A stretch of 8,065 nt of DNA, taken from contig JAEZTA010000006.1 in the NCBI GenBank assembly GCA_023443765.1, positions 1 through 8,065 of the forward strand, in the 5' to 3' direction. The position numbers and the translations under genes are program-made. Source of the stretch: Bacteroidota bacterium (GTDB lineage Bacteria > Bacteroidota > Bacteroidia > Bacteroidales > Rikenellaceae). Below the pieces are notes generated by a model that was not told the origin of the DNA, did not search any database, and was given only the letters and a program-made list of their open reading frames with translations. Each line of letters opens with the position of its first letter. Position 1 is the stretch's first letter. Of this stretch, positions 1 through 5,585 are shown piece after piece.

Positions 1-1
1 C

Positions 2-607
2 GTGAACATCTCCAACGCCATCGTCAGCGTGGTCCGCGAACGCAACATCACCGACATCGTGATGGGCATGCACCACGCCACCCCGGCAGTACCGGGCCTG
101 ACGGGCATCCCCGGGGCATCGGGCCCCGGCATCGGCAAGATGGCCGCCGACGTGCTGGCGCAGAGCAACGTCACGACTTTCATGTACAATCCCGTGCAAC
201 CGCTGAACACCATCAAACGCCACCTGATCGTCGTGCCCGAAAAGGCCGAGCAGGAAGCGGGATTCCAGATGTGGCAGCACCGCATCCGCCTCCTGGCCGA
301 GAATTCGGGGGCCAAAATCGTCGTCTTCGCCCCGGAAGCGACGCTGGAATACCTGCGTCCCAAAGGGCGCAAACGCCCGGCGAACATCGACTTTGTGCCC
401 TTCGCACAGTGGGACGACCTGCCGGCGCTCGAACACGACATGCGGGCCGACGACTGCCTGTGGTTCGTGATGAGCCGTCGCGAACGGGTTTCGTACAACC
501 CCGTGATGAGCCGTATCCCGGCCTATCTCGAACATTTCTTCGCCGGATACAGTTCCGTACTGCTCTACCCCGTACAGGCCGGCGACACCGAGAGCCGGTA
601 TATCTGA
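2..607 (+). CDS. C-terminal fragment of a probable cation:proton antiporter with universal-stress-like cytosolic domain (5' end outside window)
   Basis: The reading frame is open from the left edge to a TGA at 605-607, so about 201 codons are visible and the true start lies upstream; the GTG at position 2 is only the first possible start in view. No membrane segments are visible. The protein shows an alternating alpha/beta pattern with a Rossmann-like strand (HLIVVPEKAEQEAGF, near residues 74-88) followed by a second strand (AKIVVFAPEA, near 104-113), as expected of a universal-stress-protein-like domain. The phrase ITDIVMGMHHA near residues 16-26 resembles the end of a preceding USP repeat. 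From memory of the family, Bacteroidetes Kef/NhaP-type antiporters often carry such a tail after the membrane domain, where it would act as a cytosolic nucleotide-binding or regulatory part. That assignment is inference, since the transport domain is outside the window. The fold call is moderate and the antiporter call weaker. Another USP-domain protein is the alternative. Confidence 0.55.
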   Translation: MNISNAIVSVVRERNITDIVMGMHHATPAVPGLTGIPGASGPGIGKMAADVLAQSNVTTFMYNPVQPLNTIKRHLIVVPEKAEQEAGFQMWQHRIRLLAENSGAKIVVFAPEATLEYLRPKGRKRPANIDFVPFAQWDDLPALEHDMRADDCLWFVMSRRERVSYNPVMSRIPAYLEHFFAGYSSVLLYPVQAGDTESRYI

Positions 608-637
608 TCAATGGCCCGGCGCCGATTCTGAAATAAA

Positions 638-669
638 TTTGGGATTGCGCCCGGCTTGCATTATCTTTG
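638..669 (+). promoter_or_regulatory. Bacteroidetes-type promoter for der
   Basis: A TTTG at 638-641 (-33 element) is followed 20 bp later by TATCTTTG at 662-669, a perfect TAnnTTTG -7 element. Transcription should begin near 674-676, giving a leader of about 17 nt before the ATG at 692. The leader is A-rich and has no Shine-Dalgarno sequence, as is usual in this phylum. The promoter separates der from the upstream antiporter-like gene. Confidence 0.8.
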
Positions 670-691
670 CCCTCGAATAATAAAACGAATT

Positions 692-1996
692 ATGAGTCTT
701 GTAGCAATCGTGGGCCGTCCGAACGTCGGCAAAAGTACCCTCTTCAACCGCCTCGTGGGCGAGCGGAAGGCCATCGTCGATGCGACGGCCGGAACCACCC
801 GCGACCGCCATTACGGCAAGACCGACTGGAACGGCAAGGAGTTTTCGATCATCGATACGGGTGGATACACCGTCAATTCGGAGGATATTTTCGAGGACGA
901 AATCCGCCGTCAGGTGTTGCTGGCCATCGACGAGGCGGACGTGATCCTCTTCCTCGTGGAGGTAAGGACCGGCATCACCGACCTCGACATGCTGATGGCC
1001 GACATCCTGCGCCGCACGTCGAAAAAAGTGATCCTCGTCTGCAACAAAGTCGACAACAACGACCAGATATACTCTTCGCACGAGTTCTACGCATTGGGAC
1101 TGGGCGACCCCTACTGCATCTCGTCGATGTCGGGCAGCGGCACGGGCGACCTGATGGACGCCATCCTGGCCGCGCTTCCCGTGGAAACCATCGCCGAAGA
1201 GGACGAAGACCTGCCCCACATCACCATCGTAGGCCGCCCGAACGTCGGCAAATCGTCGCTCACGAACGCCCTGCTGGGCGAGGAGCGCAACATCGTGACT
1301 TCGATCGCCGGGACTACCCGTGACTCGATCCACACGCGCTACAACAAGTTCGGGATGGATTTTTACCTCGTGGACACGGCAGGCATGCGCAAGAAAGGCA
1401 AGACGATGGAGGACCTCGAATTCTACTCGGTGATGCGTTCGATCCGCGCCATTGAAAATTCGGACGTGTGCATCCTGATGATCGACGCGCAGCAGGGCCT
1501 CGAATCGCAGGACCTGAACATCCACAACCTGATCGTCCGCAACCGCAAAGGATGCGTGATCGTGGTCAACAAATGGGACCTGATCGAAAAGGAGACCAAC
1601 ACGATGAAGGAGTGGATCGAGTTCCTCAAAAAGAAACTCGCGCCGTTCAACGATATTCCGATCATCTTCACCTCGGTGATGACCAAACAGCGCATCCTCG
1701 ACGTACTGCAAACCGCTATCCGCGTCTACCAGTCGCGCAAGCGCCGCATTTCGACCTCGGAGCTCAACGACTACATGCTGCCGCTGATCGAGAACTACCC
1801 ACCCCCCGCAACCAAGGGCAAATATATCAAGATCAAGTATGTGACCCAGTTGCCGACGCCGACGCCGCAGTTTGCGTTCTTCGTCAACCTGCCCCAATAC
1901 ATCAAGGAGCCTTACCGCCGCTTCCTGGAAAACAACATGCGCGACCACTGGGATTTTTCGGGCGTGCCAATGCAGATTTACTTCCGGCAGAAGTAA
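692..1996 (+). CDS. der: Ribosome biogenesis GTPase Der (EngA)
   Basis: Der is an essential tandem-GTPase that acts in the cytoplasm in late assembly of the 50S ribosomal subunit. The 434-residue product has the full architecture. GTPase domain 1 has a P-loop GRPNVGKS at 8-15, the switch TAGTTRD at 32-38, DTGG at 55-58 and NKVD at 118-121. GTPase domain 2 has a second GRPNVGKS at 181-188, DTAGM from 228 and NKWD from 293. A KH-like domain follows from about residue 350 to the end, and the length is normal for the family. I chose the ATG at 692 because it starts directly with MSLVAIVGRPN and lies just after a strong promoter; the frame is open back to a TTG at 656, but that codon lies upstream of and partly inside the -7 element. 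The last 12 codons, including the TAA stop, are the first copy of a tandem repeat that continues downstream, so the C-terminus may have been replaced in a recent event. Confidence 0.97.
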   Translation: MSLVAIVGRPNVGKSTLFNRLVGERKAIVDATAGTTRDRHYGKTDWNGKEFSIIDTGGYTVNSEDIFEDEIRRQVLLAIDEADVILFLVEVRTGITDLDMLMADILRRTSKKVILVCNKVDNNDQIYSSHEFYALGLGDPYCISSMSGSGTGDLMDAILAALPVETIAEEDEDLPHITIVGRPNVGKSSLTNALLGEERNIVTSIAGTTRDSIHTRYNKFGMDFYLVDTAGMRKKGKTMEDLEFYSVMRSIRAIENSDVCILMIDAQQGLESQDLNIHNLIVRNRKGCVIVVNKWDLIEKETNTMKEWIEFLKKKLAPFNDIPIIFTSVMTKQRILDVLQTAIRVYQSRKRRISTSELNDYMLPLIENYPPPATKGKYIKIKYVTQLPTPTPQFAFFVNLPQYIKEPYRRFLENNMRDHWDFSGVPMQIYFRQK

Positions 1997-2000
1997 ATTT
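1974..2000 (+). repeat. Inverted repeat spanning the der stop codon
   Basis: ATTTACTTC at 1976-1984 is perfectly complementary to GAAGTAAAT at 1990-1998 across a CGGCA loop. A G-T and an A-T pair extend the stem to 11. The stop TAA (1994-1996) lies in the right arm. An exact copy lies at 2113-2139 in unit 2, while the third copy keeps only a core TACTT/AAGTA stem. There is no T-tract directly after it, so it does not look like a normal intrinsic terminator. Confidence 0.65.
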
Positions 2001-2059
2001 TCGGAGAGCATTGCAACACGAAACGACATACATTCCCGAAAAATCCAGTCACTGACAAT

Positions 2060-2088
2060 CCCCCTAAATCCCCCTTTGAAAAGGGGGA
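2060..2088 (+). repeat. C-rich palindromic (REP-like) element in unit 1
   Basis: The run CCCCCTAAAT at 2060-2069 is followed by a hairpin in which TCCCCCTTT (2069-2077) pairs with AAAGGGGGA (2080-2088), nine base pairs around a GA centre. The extra upstream CCCCC run could compete for the same G-run. It resembles short dispersed intergenic palindromes seen in many bacteria. Its copy number in this genome cannot be judged from one window. Confidence 0.75.
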
Positions 2089-2097
2089 CTTGGTATA

Positions 2098-2235
2098 CGG
2101 GCGTGCCAATGCAGATTTACTTCCGGCAGAAGTAAATTTTCGGAGAGCATTGCAACACGAAACGGCATACATTCCCGAAAAATCCAGTACTGACAATCCC
2201 CCTAAATCCCCCTTTGAAAAGGGGAACTTGGTATA
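2098..2235 (+). repeat. Tandem repeat unit 2 (138 bp)
   Basis: This is a near-perfect copy of the preceding unit, one base shorter. It carries an exact copy of the final 36 nt of der (2100-2135, ending in TAA), the same spacer, and a slightly decayed palindrome with four G residues instead of five in the right arm. The duplicated der tail is preceded by an open frame (KRGTWYT, then GVPMQIYFRQK and stop), but no start codon or promoter is apparent, so I do not regard it as a gene. Confidence 0.93.
2198..2226 (+). repeat. C-rich palindromic (REP-like) element in unit 2
   Basis: This is the same palindrome as in unit 1, with one change: the right arm has four G residues and then A at 2225. The stem is therefore seven continuous pairs (2209-2215 with 2218-2224), then a C-A mismatch and one further T-A pair. 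The decay is small, consistent with a recent duplication. Confidence 0.75.
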
Positions 2236-2273
2236 CAGGCGTGCCGAAGCGGATTTACTTTAGGCAGAAGTAG
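2236..2273 (+). repeat. Third, diverged partial repeat: probable relic of the original der 3' end
   Basis: The 36 nt at 2238-2273 match the der tail with six differences and still read as GVPKRIYFRQK plus a TAG stop. Four of the six changes are silent in that frame (Pro, Phe, Arg and stop codons); the other two are Met to Lys and Gln to Arg. That pattern fits a sequence that diverged while coding. Similarity to the unit stops just after the stop codon, and a terminator hairpin begins 19 bp later, a normal distance for the end of a gene. I infer that this is the displaced ancestral end of der, or the end of a related allele. Confidence 0.7.
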
Positions 2274-2292
2274 CCACATTTTAACTTTACAG

Positions 2293-2320
2293 AAAAGCCC
2301 TCCGAAATGGAGGGCTTTTT
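2293..2320. terminator. Two-way intrinsic terminator between der and rclC-like gene
   Basis: GCCCTCC (2297-2303) pairs with GGAGGGC (2309-2315) around a GAAAT loop, flanked by AAAA on the left and TTTTT on the right. It therefore works as a hairpin plus U-tract on either strand. It ends just before the stop codon of the minus-strand gene at 2322. It is nearly 300 nt past the current der stop but only 19 bp past the stop of the third repeat copy. Confidence 0.9.
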
Positions 2321-2321
2321 C

Positions 2322-2915
2322 TTATGCTTTTCTGCGCCGTTCGAGCAGTCGCCGGGCGGTATCGGAGAGCAGGACCACGGCGCCTGCCAGGATGGCCGTG
2401 TCCTTGATCACGAGCCGTCCCGCGCCCGACAGCAGCGGGAAACCGGATTCACCGCTGCCCAGGTCGGGGACCCAGACCTCGGGAGTGGTCACCAGAAACG
2501 AGAGGGTTCCGAGCGTCATCACGATAGCCAGCAGTTCACCTACTAATCCTACGCGTGCGGAGAAGAATCCGAAGAAGGTCAGGATGCCGATCGACATGAT
2601 CAGGATGCCCAGCCCATGCGAAAATCCGTAGGTGTTGTTCCGCTCGTGCCATTCGTGTTTGGCGGCATCGAAACTGCCTTCGGGCAATTTATACTGCCGG
2701 TATTCGGGTGCTTTTTCGTTGTAAAAGAAGCTCATGAAGGGGCTGTTGGCCACGAAGGGCACAATGCCCTCGGCTTCGTAGTTCCAGAATTTGAGCCCGC
2801 CAATCCAGACGAAGATTACCAGGATGGCAACCCGGATCATACCGAGGCCTAGCCGCTGCGAGCCGGCGGCGATTTTCAGAAAGCCGTAAAACAGGCCGGA
2901 GAATTTTTGCATCAT
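2322..2915 (-). CDS. rclC: RclC/YkgB-like inner-membrane protein (DUF417 family)
   Basis: This 197-residue protein matches the DUF417 family, whose E. coli member RclC (YkgB) is an inner-membrane protein of about the same length needed for survival of hypochlorous acid and related reactive chlorine species. Its biochemical activity is not established. Visible family signatures are FVWIGGLKFWNYEAEGI (35-51), VPFVANSPFMSFFY (52-65), NNTYGFSHGLG (93-103), TTPEVWVPDLG (143-153) and GFPLLSGAGRLVIKD (158-172). Four hydrophobic segments are apparent near 23-43, 102-118, 122-142 and 169-184, and the tail is basic (RRLLERRRKA). I chose ATG 2915 (a second ATG follows at 2912). The frame opens from a TTG at 2948, but that codon overlaps the promoter -7 element. 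It lies 88 bp downstream of the AraC-type regulator on the same strand, an arrangement that recalls control of E. coli rclABC by RclR. No rclA or rclB is in view. Confidence 0.9.
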   Translation of the reverse strand: MMQKFSGLFYGFLKIAAGSQRLGLGMIRVAILVIFVWIGGLKFWNYEAEGIVPFVANSPFMSFFYNEKAPEYRQYKLPEGSFDAAKHEWHERNNTYGFSHGLGILIMSIGILTFFGFFSARVGLVGELLAIVMTLGTLSFLVTTPEVWVPDLGSGESGFPLLSGAGRLVIKDTAILAGAVVLLSDTARRLLERRRKA

Positions 2916-2945
2916 CGTTATTCGCTTTTTGAGGTTTCGATGGTG

Positions 2946-2953
2946 CAAAGTTC
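2946..2953 (-). promoter_or_regulatory. Probable promoter -7 element for the rclC-like gene
   Basis: On the minus strand the sequence reads GAACTTTG followed by CACC, one base from the TAnnTTTG consensus, 30 bp before the ATG at 2915. No clear TTTG -33 box lies 19-21 bp upstream, which would fit a promoter that needs an activator. The inverted pair GTTC/GAAC (2950-2965) overlaps it. The regulator's stop codon is at 3004, so the intergenic space is short. Confidence 0.55.
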
Positions 2954-3003
2954 CGAAATTCGAACCGCCGATGCGATAGCAGGACAGCCGGAAATATTGG
3001 CGA

Positions 3004-3837
3004 TTATTCCCGTTGTGCCCGGCGGCGGAAATCGGTGATGCTCTCGCCGTTCATCTTGGCAAAAAAACGGCTGAACGCAGCCGTATCCTCGTAACCGAGC
3101 AGGAAGGCGACCTCCTTGGCGCTTTTGTCGGTGTAGAGCAACAGGCGGCGCGCCTCGGCATTCACGCGGTCGTGGATGACACTCAGAGGCGACGGACGGC
3201 CGCAGGCGGCAAAGAGGTTGGAAAGGGTCTTGGGCGAGCGGTGCAGCAGTTCGGCGTAGTCCTGCACCCGCCTGTGGGTGCGGAAATGCTCGTCGACAAG
3301 CACATAAAACCGCCGCACGATGTCGAATTGCTGTTCCTGCGGGCCATCGATCCCGAAATGCTCGCGCGCGGCGCGCGTACATACGATAATAAAGCGTTTC
3401 AACTGCATGCGGAGCATCTCCTCACGCAGACCGTCGTTCACTTCGTACTCGGCGCAAAGTTCCTCGACAATACGCCCGAGAACCTTCTGTCGTTCGGCGG
3501 AAAGCGCCAGCCGCAGCGGTTCGGAAGAACCGTTGAACAGCAGTCCGTTGCACGAGACTTCGCCGTCGTGGCCGAAGATGCAGTAAAAATTGCTGTCGAA
3601 CAGCAACGAGAGGCATTCGCCGTCGCAGCGGAGGTTGCCGAGGCGGTGCAGGGGCGTCAACGAGATGATCTCCCCGGTGGCGAGCTGCATCGGGACGTGA
3701 TCGACCTCCAGCGACAGATTGCCCTGCCGCACCCAGAGGAATTTGTAAAGGTCGGGCCGGTGGATCGGGTCTGCATCGCGAAGGTCCCGGCACAAAACGA
3801 GATTACCGTTCAAAGGAGTGCTGAATGCTATATCCAT
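3004..3837 (-). CDS. AraC-family transcriptional regulator, cysteine-rich sensor domain
   Basis: The product (277 residues from the ATG at 3837) has an N-terminal cupin-like sensor region (about 1-150) and a C-terminal AraC-type double helix-turn-helix domain (about 175-277). The second helix-turn-helix carries the typical SAKEVAFLLGYEDTAAFSRFF at 239-259 (split: SAKEVAFLLG, YEDTAAFSRFF). The sensor part has cysteines at 16, 71, 75, 86 and 96, with more at 128 and 153, which is many for this family. In E. coli the AraC-type RclR senses reactive chlorine through cysteines and switches on rclC. Here the gene lies between an rclC-like gene and a catalase, so a redox-sensing role is a reasonable inference but not shown. 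I prefer ATG 3837. A GTG at 3876 would extend the frame by 13 residues, but a perfect TATCTTTG -7 element lies inside that extension. Confidence 0.88.
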   Translation of the reverse strand: MDIAFSTPLNGNLVLCRDLRDADPIHRPDLYKFLWVRQGNLSLEVDHVPMQLATGEIISLTPLHRLGNLRCDGECLSLLFDSNFYCIFGHDGEVSCNGLLFNGSSEPLRLALSAERQKVLGRIVEELCAEYEVNDGLREEMLRMQLKRFIIVCTRAAREHFGIDGPQEQQFDIVRRFYVLVDEHFRTHRRVQDYAELLHRSPKTLSNLFAACGRPSPLSVIHDRVNAEARRLLLYTDKSAKEVAFLLGYEDTAAFSRFFAKMNGESITDFRRRAQRE

Positions 3838-3841
3838 ATTC

Positions 3842-3849
3842 CAAAGATA
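3842..3849 (-). promoter_or_regulatory. Promoter -7 element directly in front of the AraC-family gene
   Basis: On the minus strand TATCTTTG (3849 to 3842) is a perfect TAnnTTTG element ending four bases before the ATG at 3837. Transcription would then start at or very near the start codon, implying a leaderless or nearly leaderless mRNA. No TTTG lies at the usual 19-21 bp spacing; TTTG-like boxes occur at about 12 and 24 bp. Confidence 0.5.
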
Positions 3850-3928
3850 ACACCTGAAAACCAAACGCCCGCACAAAAACCGGAAAAACCGAAGTCCGCA
3901 TTTTATTCCGTTCGGGCATGATTTTGGT

Positions 3929-3951
3929 TATTATAAGTTTTTGTTATAATA
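3929..3951. promoter_or_regulatory. Perfect inverted repeat, candidate operator for katA
   Basis: TATTATAA (3929-3936) and TTATAATA (3944-3951) are perfect inverted copies separated by GTTTTTG. The centre lies about 65 bp before the likely katA start point and 17 bp upstream of the -33 box, a position typical of activator sites. It does not match the OxyR ATAG-N7-CTAT pattern, and the arms are in the opposite order from a PerR box. The binding protein is unknown; the divergent AraC-family regulator and a Bacteroidetes OxyR are candidates. The region is AT-rich, so chance symmetry is possible. Confidence 0.45.
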
Positions 3952-3967
3952 TCATCAATATTATTAA

Positions 3968-3999
3968 TTTGTTACTCAATAAATTATATTCTATATTTA
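3968..3999 (+). promoter_or_regulatory. Bacteroidetes-type promoter for katA
   Basis: TTTG at 3968-3971 is followed 20 bp later by TATATTTA at 3992-3999, which matches TAnnTTTG except for the last base. The start of transcription should be near 4004-4006, leaving a leader of about 32 nt before the ATG at 4037. The leader is rich in A and has no Shine-Dalgarno sequence. Confidence 0.72.
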
Positions 4000-4036
4000 C
4001 AAAAGAAAATTTCGTTCTAACCAAATAGAAAGATTT

Positions 4037-5530
4037 ATGGATAAAAAGAAACTGACAGCTGAAAACGGCCGGCCGATCGCCGACAACCAGAACATTCAGA
4101 CCGCAGGCGTCCGCGGCCCCGTGACGCTGCAGGATCCGTGGTTCCTCGAAAAACTCGCCCATTTCGACCGCGAGGTAATTCCCGAACGCCGCATGCACGC
4201 CAAAGGCTCCGGCGCATTCGGAACCTTCACGGTCACGCAGGACATCACCAAATACACGCGAGCCTCGATCTTCGCCCAGGTCGGCAAGAAGACCGAGTGC
4301 TTCGTGCGGTTCTCGACCGTGGCCGGAGAGCGCGGCGCAGCCGATGCCGAACGCGACATCCGCGGCTTCGCGATGAAATTCTACACCGACGCGGGCAACT
4401 GGGACCTCGTAGGCAATAACACCCCGGTGTTCTTCCTGCGCGACCCGCTGAAGTTCCCCGACCTGAACCACGCGGTGAAGCGCGACCCGCGCACCAACCT
4501 GCGCTCGGCCAACAACAACTGGGATTTCTGGACGCTGCTGCCCGAGGCATTGCATCAAGTGACGATCACCATGTCGCCGCGCGGTATTCCCGCCTCGTAC
4601 CGCCACATGCACGGATTCGGCAGCCACACGTACAGCTTCTACGACAAGGACAACCGGCGCACGTGGGTGAAGTTCCACCTCACGACCCAGCAGGGCATCA
4701 AAAACCTGACGGACGCCGAAGCCGAGGCACTCGTGGGCAAAGACCGCGAATCGCACCAGCGCGACTTGTACGACGCCATCGAACGCGGTGATTTCCCGCG
4801 CTGGACGATGTACGTACAGCTGATGACCGAGGAAGAGGCCCGCAATTACAAGCTCAATCCGTTCGACCTGACAAAAGTTTGGTACCACAAGGATTTCCCG
4901 CTGCACGAAGTCGGCGTTCTGGAGTTGAACCGCAACCCGGAGAACTACTATGCGGATGTCGAGCAGTCGGCATTCAACCCGATGAACATCGTCGAGGGCA
5001 TCGGTTTCTCGCCCGACAAGATGTTGCAGGGTCGTCTGTTCTCCTACGGCGATGCGCAGCGCTACCGCCTGGGCGTGAACCACACGGAGATTCCCGTGAA
5101 CAAGCCCCGCTGTCCGTACCACGCCTTCCACCGCGACGGACAGATGCGCACCGACGGCAACTACGGCTCGGCAAAGGGTTACGAACCCAACAGCTACGGC
5201 GAATGGCAGGACAACCCCGCCCTCAAAGAGCCGCCCCTGGCTGTGAACGGCGACGTTTACAACTACGACGAGCGCGAGTTGGACGACGATTACTTCACCC
5301 AGCCAGGACTACTGTGGCGCGTGATGTCGCCCGAGGACCAGAAGGCGACCTGCGAGAACACGGGCCGCGCCATGGGCGATGCCGAGCTGTTCATCAAACA
5401 GCGCCACGTACGCCACTGCTACTACGCCGACCCGGCCTATGGCAAGGGCGTGGCCGAAGCGCTCGGAATCTCGCTCGAAGAGGCCCTCAAGGCCGAAGAC
5501 CCCGCGCATCCGACGTGGGACAAGCGATAG
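4037..5530 (+). CDS. katA: Haem catalase (clade 3 type, small subunit)
   Basis: The 497-residue product is a complete monofunctional haem catalase, which turns hydrogen peroxide into water and oxygen in the cytoplasm, usually as a homotetramer. The catalytic His54 lies in RRMHAKGSGAFG, the distal Asn127 in LVGNNTPVFF, and the proximal haem-ligand Tyr337 in RLFSYGDAQRYRLG. Other conserved stretches are VRFSTVAGERGAADAERD (90-107) and GFAMKFYT (110-117). The size fits the small-subunit class; there is no C-terminal flavodoxin-like extension and no signal peptide. The ATG at 4037 is preceded by a good promoter and an A-rich leader. It is divergent from the AraC-family gene, and in a largely anaerobic lineage such an enzyme serves tolerance of oxygen and host oxidants. 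The name katA is used for the class; some Bacteroides homologues are called katB. Confidence 0.97.
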   Translation: MDKKKLTAENGRPIADNQNIQTAGVRGPVTLQDPWFLEKLAHFDREVIPERRMHAKGSGAFGTFTVTQDITKYTRASIFAQVGKKTECFVRFSTVAGERGAADAERDIRGFAMKFYTDAGNWDLVGNNTPVFFLRDPLKFPDLNHAVKRDPRTNLRSANNNWDFWTLLPEALHQVTITMSPRGIPASYRHMHGFGSHTYSFYDKDNRRTWVKFHLTTQQGIKNLTDAEAEALVGKDRESHQRDLYDAIERGDFPRWTMYVQLMTEEEARNYKLNPFDLTKVWYHKDFPLHEVGVLELNRNPENYYADVEQSAFNPMNIVEGIGFSPDKMLQGRLFSYGDAQRYRLGVNHTEIPVNKPRCPYHAFHRDGQMRTDGNYGSAKGYEPNSYGEWQDNPALKEPPLAVNGDVYNYDERELDDDYFTQPGLLWRVMSPEDQKATCENTGRAMGDAELFIKQRHVRHCYYADPAYGKGVAEALGISLEEALKAEDPAHPTWDKR

Positions 5531-5549
5531 GCTTTCGCCTGCAATACAG

Positions 5550-5584
5550 AAACGGGGCGGTCTGAAATTCAGACCGCCCCGTTT
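5550..5584. terminator. Two-way terminator between katA and the DEAD-box helicase gene
   Basis: AAACGGGGCGGTCTG (5550-5564) pairs perfectly with CAGACCGCCCCGTTT (5570-5584) around an AAATT loop, a 15-bp GC-rich stem. The flanking A and T runs are short, three bases within the stem, so the U-tract is weak on both strands, but the stem is strong. It sits between the stop of katA at 5530 and the stop of the convergent helicase gene at 5586. Confidence 0.85.
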
Positions 5585-5585
5585 G

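Larger units (their letters stand above)
1959..2097 (+). repeat. Tandem repeat unit 1 (139 bp), beginning inside the der 3' end
   Basis: This unit starts with the last 12 codons of der, then about 100 bp of non-coding DNA including a CCCCCTAAAT stretch and a CCCCCTTT/AAAGGGGG palindrome, and ends at TTGGTATA. Unit 2 follows directly at an offset of 139 bp. The two units differ by two substitutions (2026 A versus 2165 G; 2087 G versus 2225 A) and the loss of C2050. Within the unit, TTTTCGG at 1998-2004 is an inverted repeat of CCGAAAA at 2036-2042. Such high identity implies a recent duplication or active homogenisation. The C-run palindrome resembles dispersed intergenic repeats whose chance translation gives phrases like KSPFEKGD in many genomes; this is recalled, not searched. 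Confidence 0.93.
3838..4036. promoter_or_regulatory. AT-rich divergent control region between the AraC-family gene and katA
   Basis: This 199-bp intergenic region is strongly AT-rich in its katA half (3921-4036), in contrast to the GC-rich genes around it. It holds the AraC-gene -7 element, a perfect 8-bp inverted repeat at 3929-3951, and the katA promoter at 3968-3999. The katA leader also has a short TTCTA/TAGAA inverted repeat at 4015-4030. I see no additional gene here. Confidence 0.75.

Noticed and set aside
1872..2135. Open frame running from the der 3' end through repeat unit 1 into the copied der tail of unit 2
   Set aside because: It starts out of frame inside der and its only striking peptide arises from the palindromic repeat and the copied tail. 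No promoter or start region supports it. The openness follows from the low stop-codon content of the repeat.
1978..2196. Minus-strand open frame of 72 codons across the repeats, with a KSPFSKGDLGG phrase
   Set aside because: This phrase is the usual spurious translation of the C-rich palindrome. The frame reads the der tail copies backwards and has no promoter.
1997..2263. Readthrough of the der stop would give 88 further codons
   Set aside because: The frame after TAA is open only because the repeat lacks stops in that frame in both units. There is no sign of recoding such as a frameshift or selenocysteine signal, and the family ends at the TAA.
3013..3921. Plus-strand open frame of about 300 codons opposite the AraC-family gene
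   Set aside because: It is a reverse-complement shadow in GC-rich DNA. The minus-strand product has clear AraC-family motifs and the plus-strand one has none.
4015..4030. TTCTA/TAGAA inverted repeat in the katA leader, considered as a riboswitch or thermometer hairpin
   Set aside because: Only five A/T-rich pairs around a six-base loop; too weak and too common in AT-rich DNA to call.
3944..5131. Minus-strand open frame of nearly 400 codons opposite katA
   Set aside because: It is an antisense shadow of the catalase gene with no recognisable motif.
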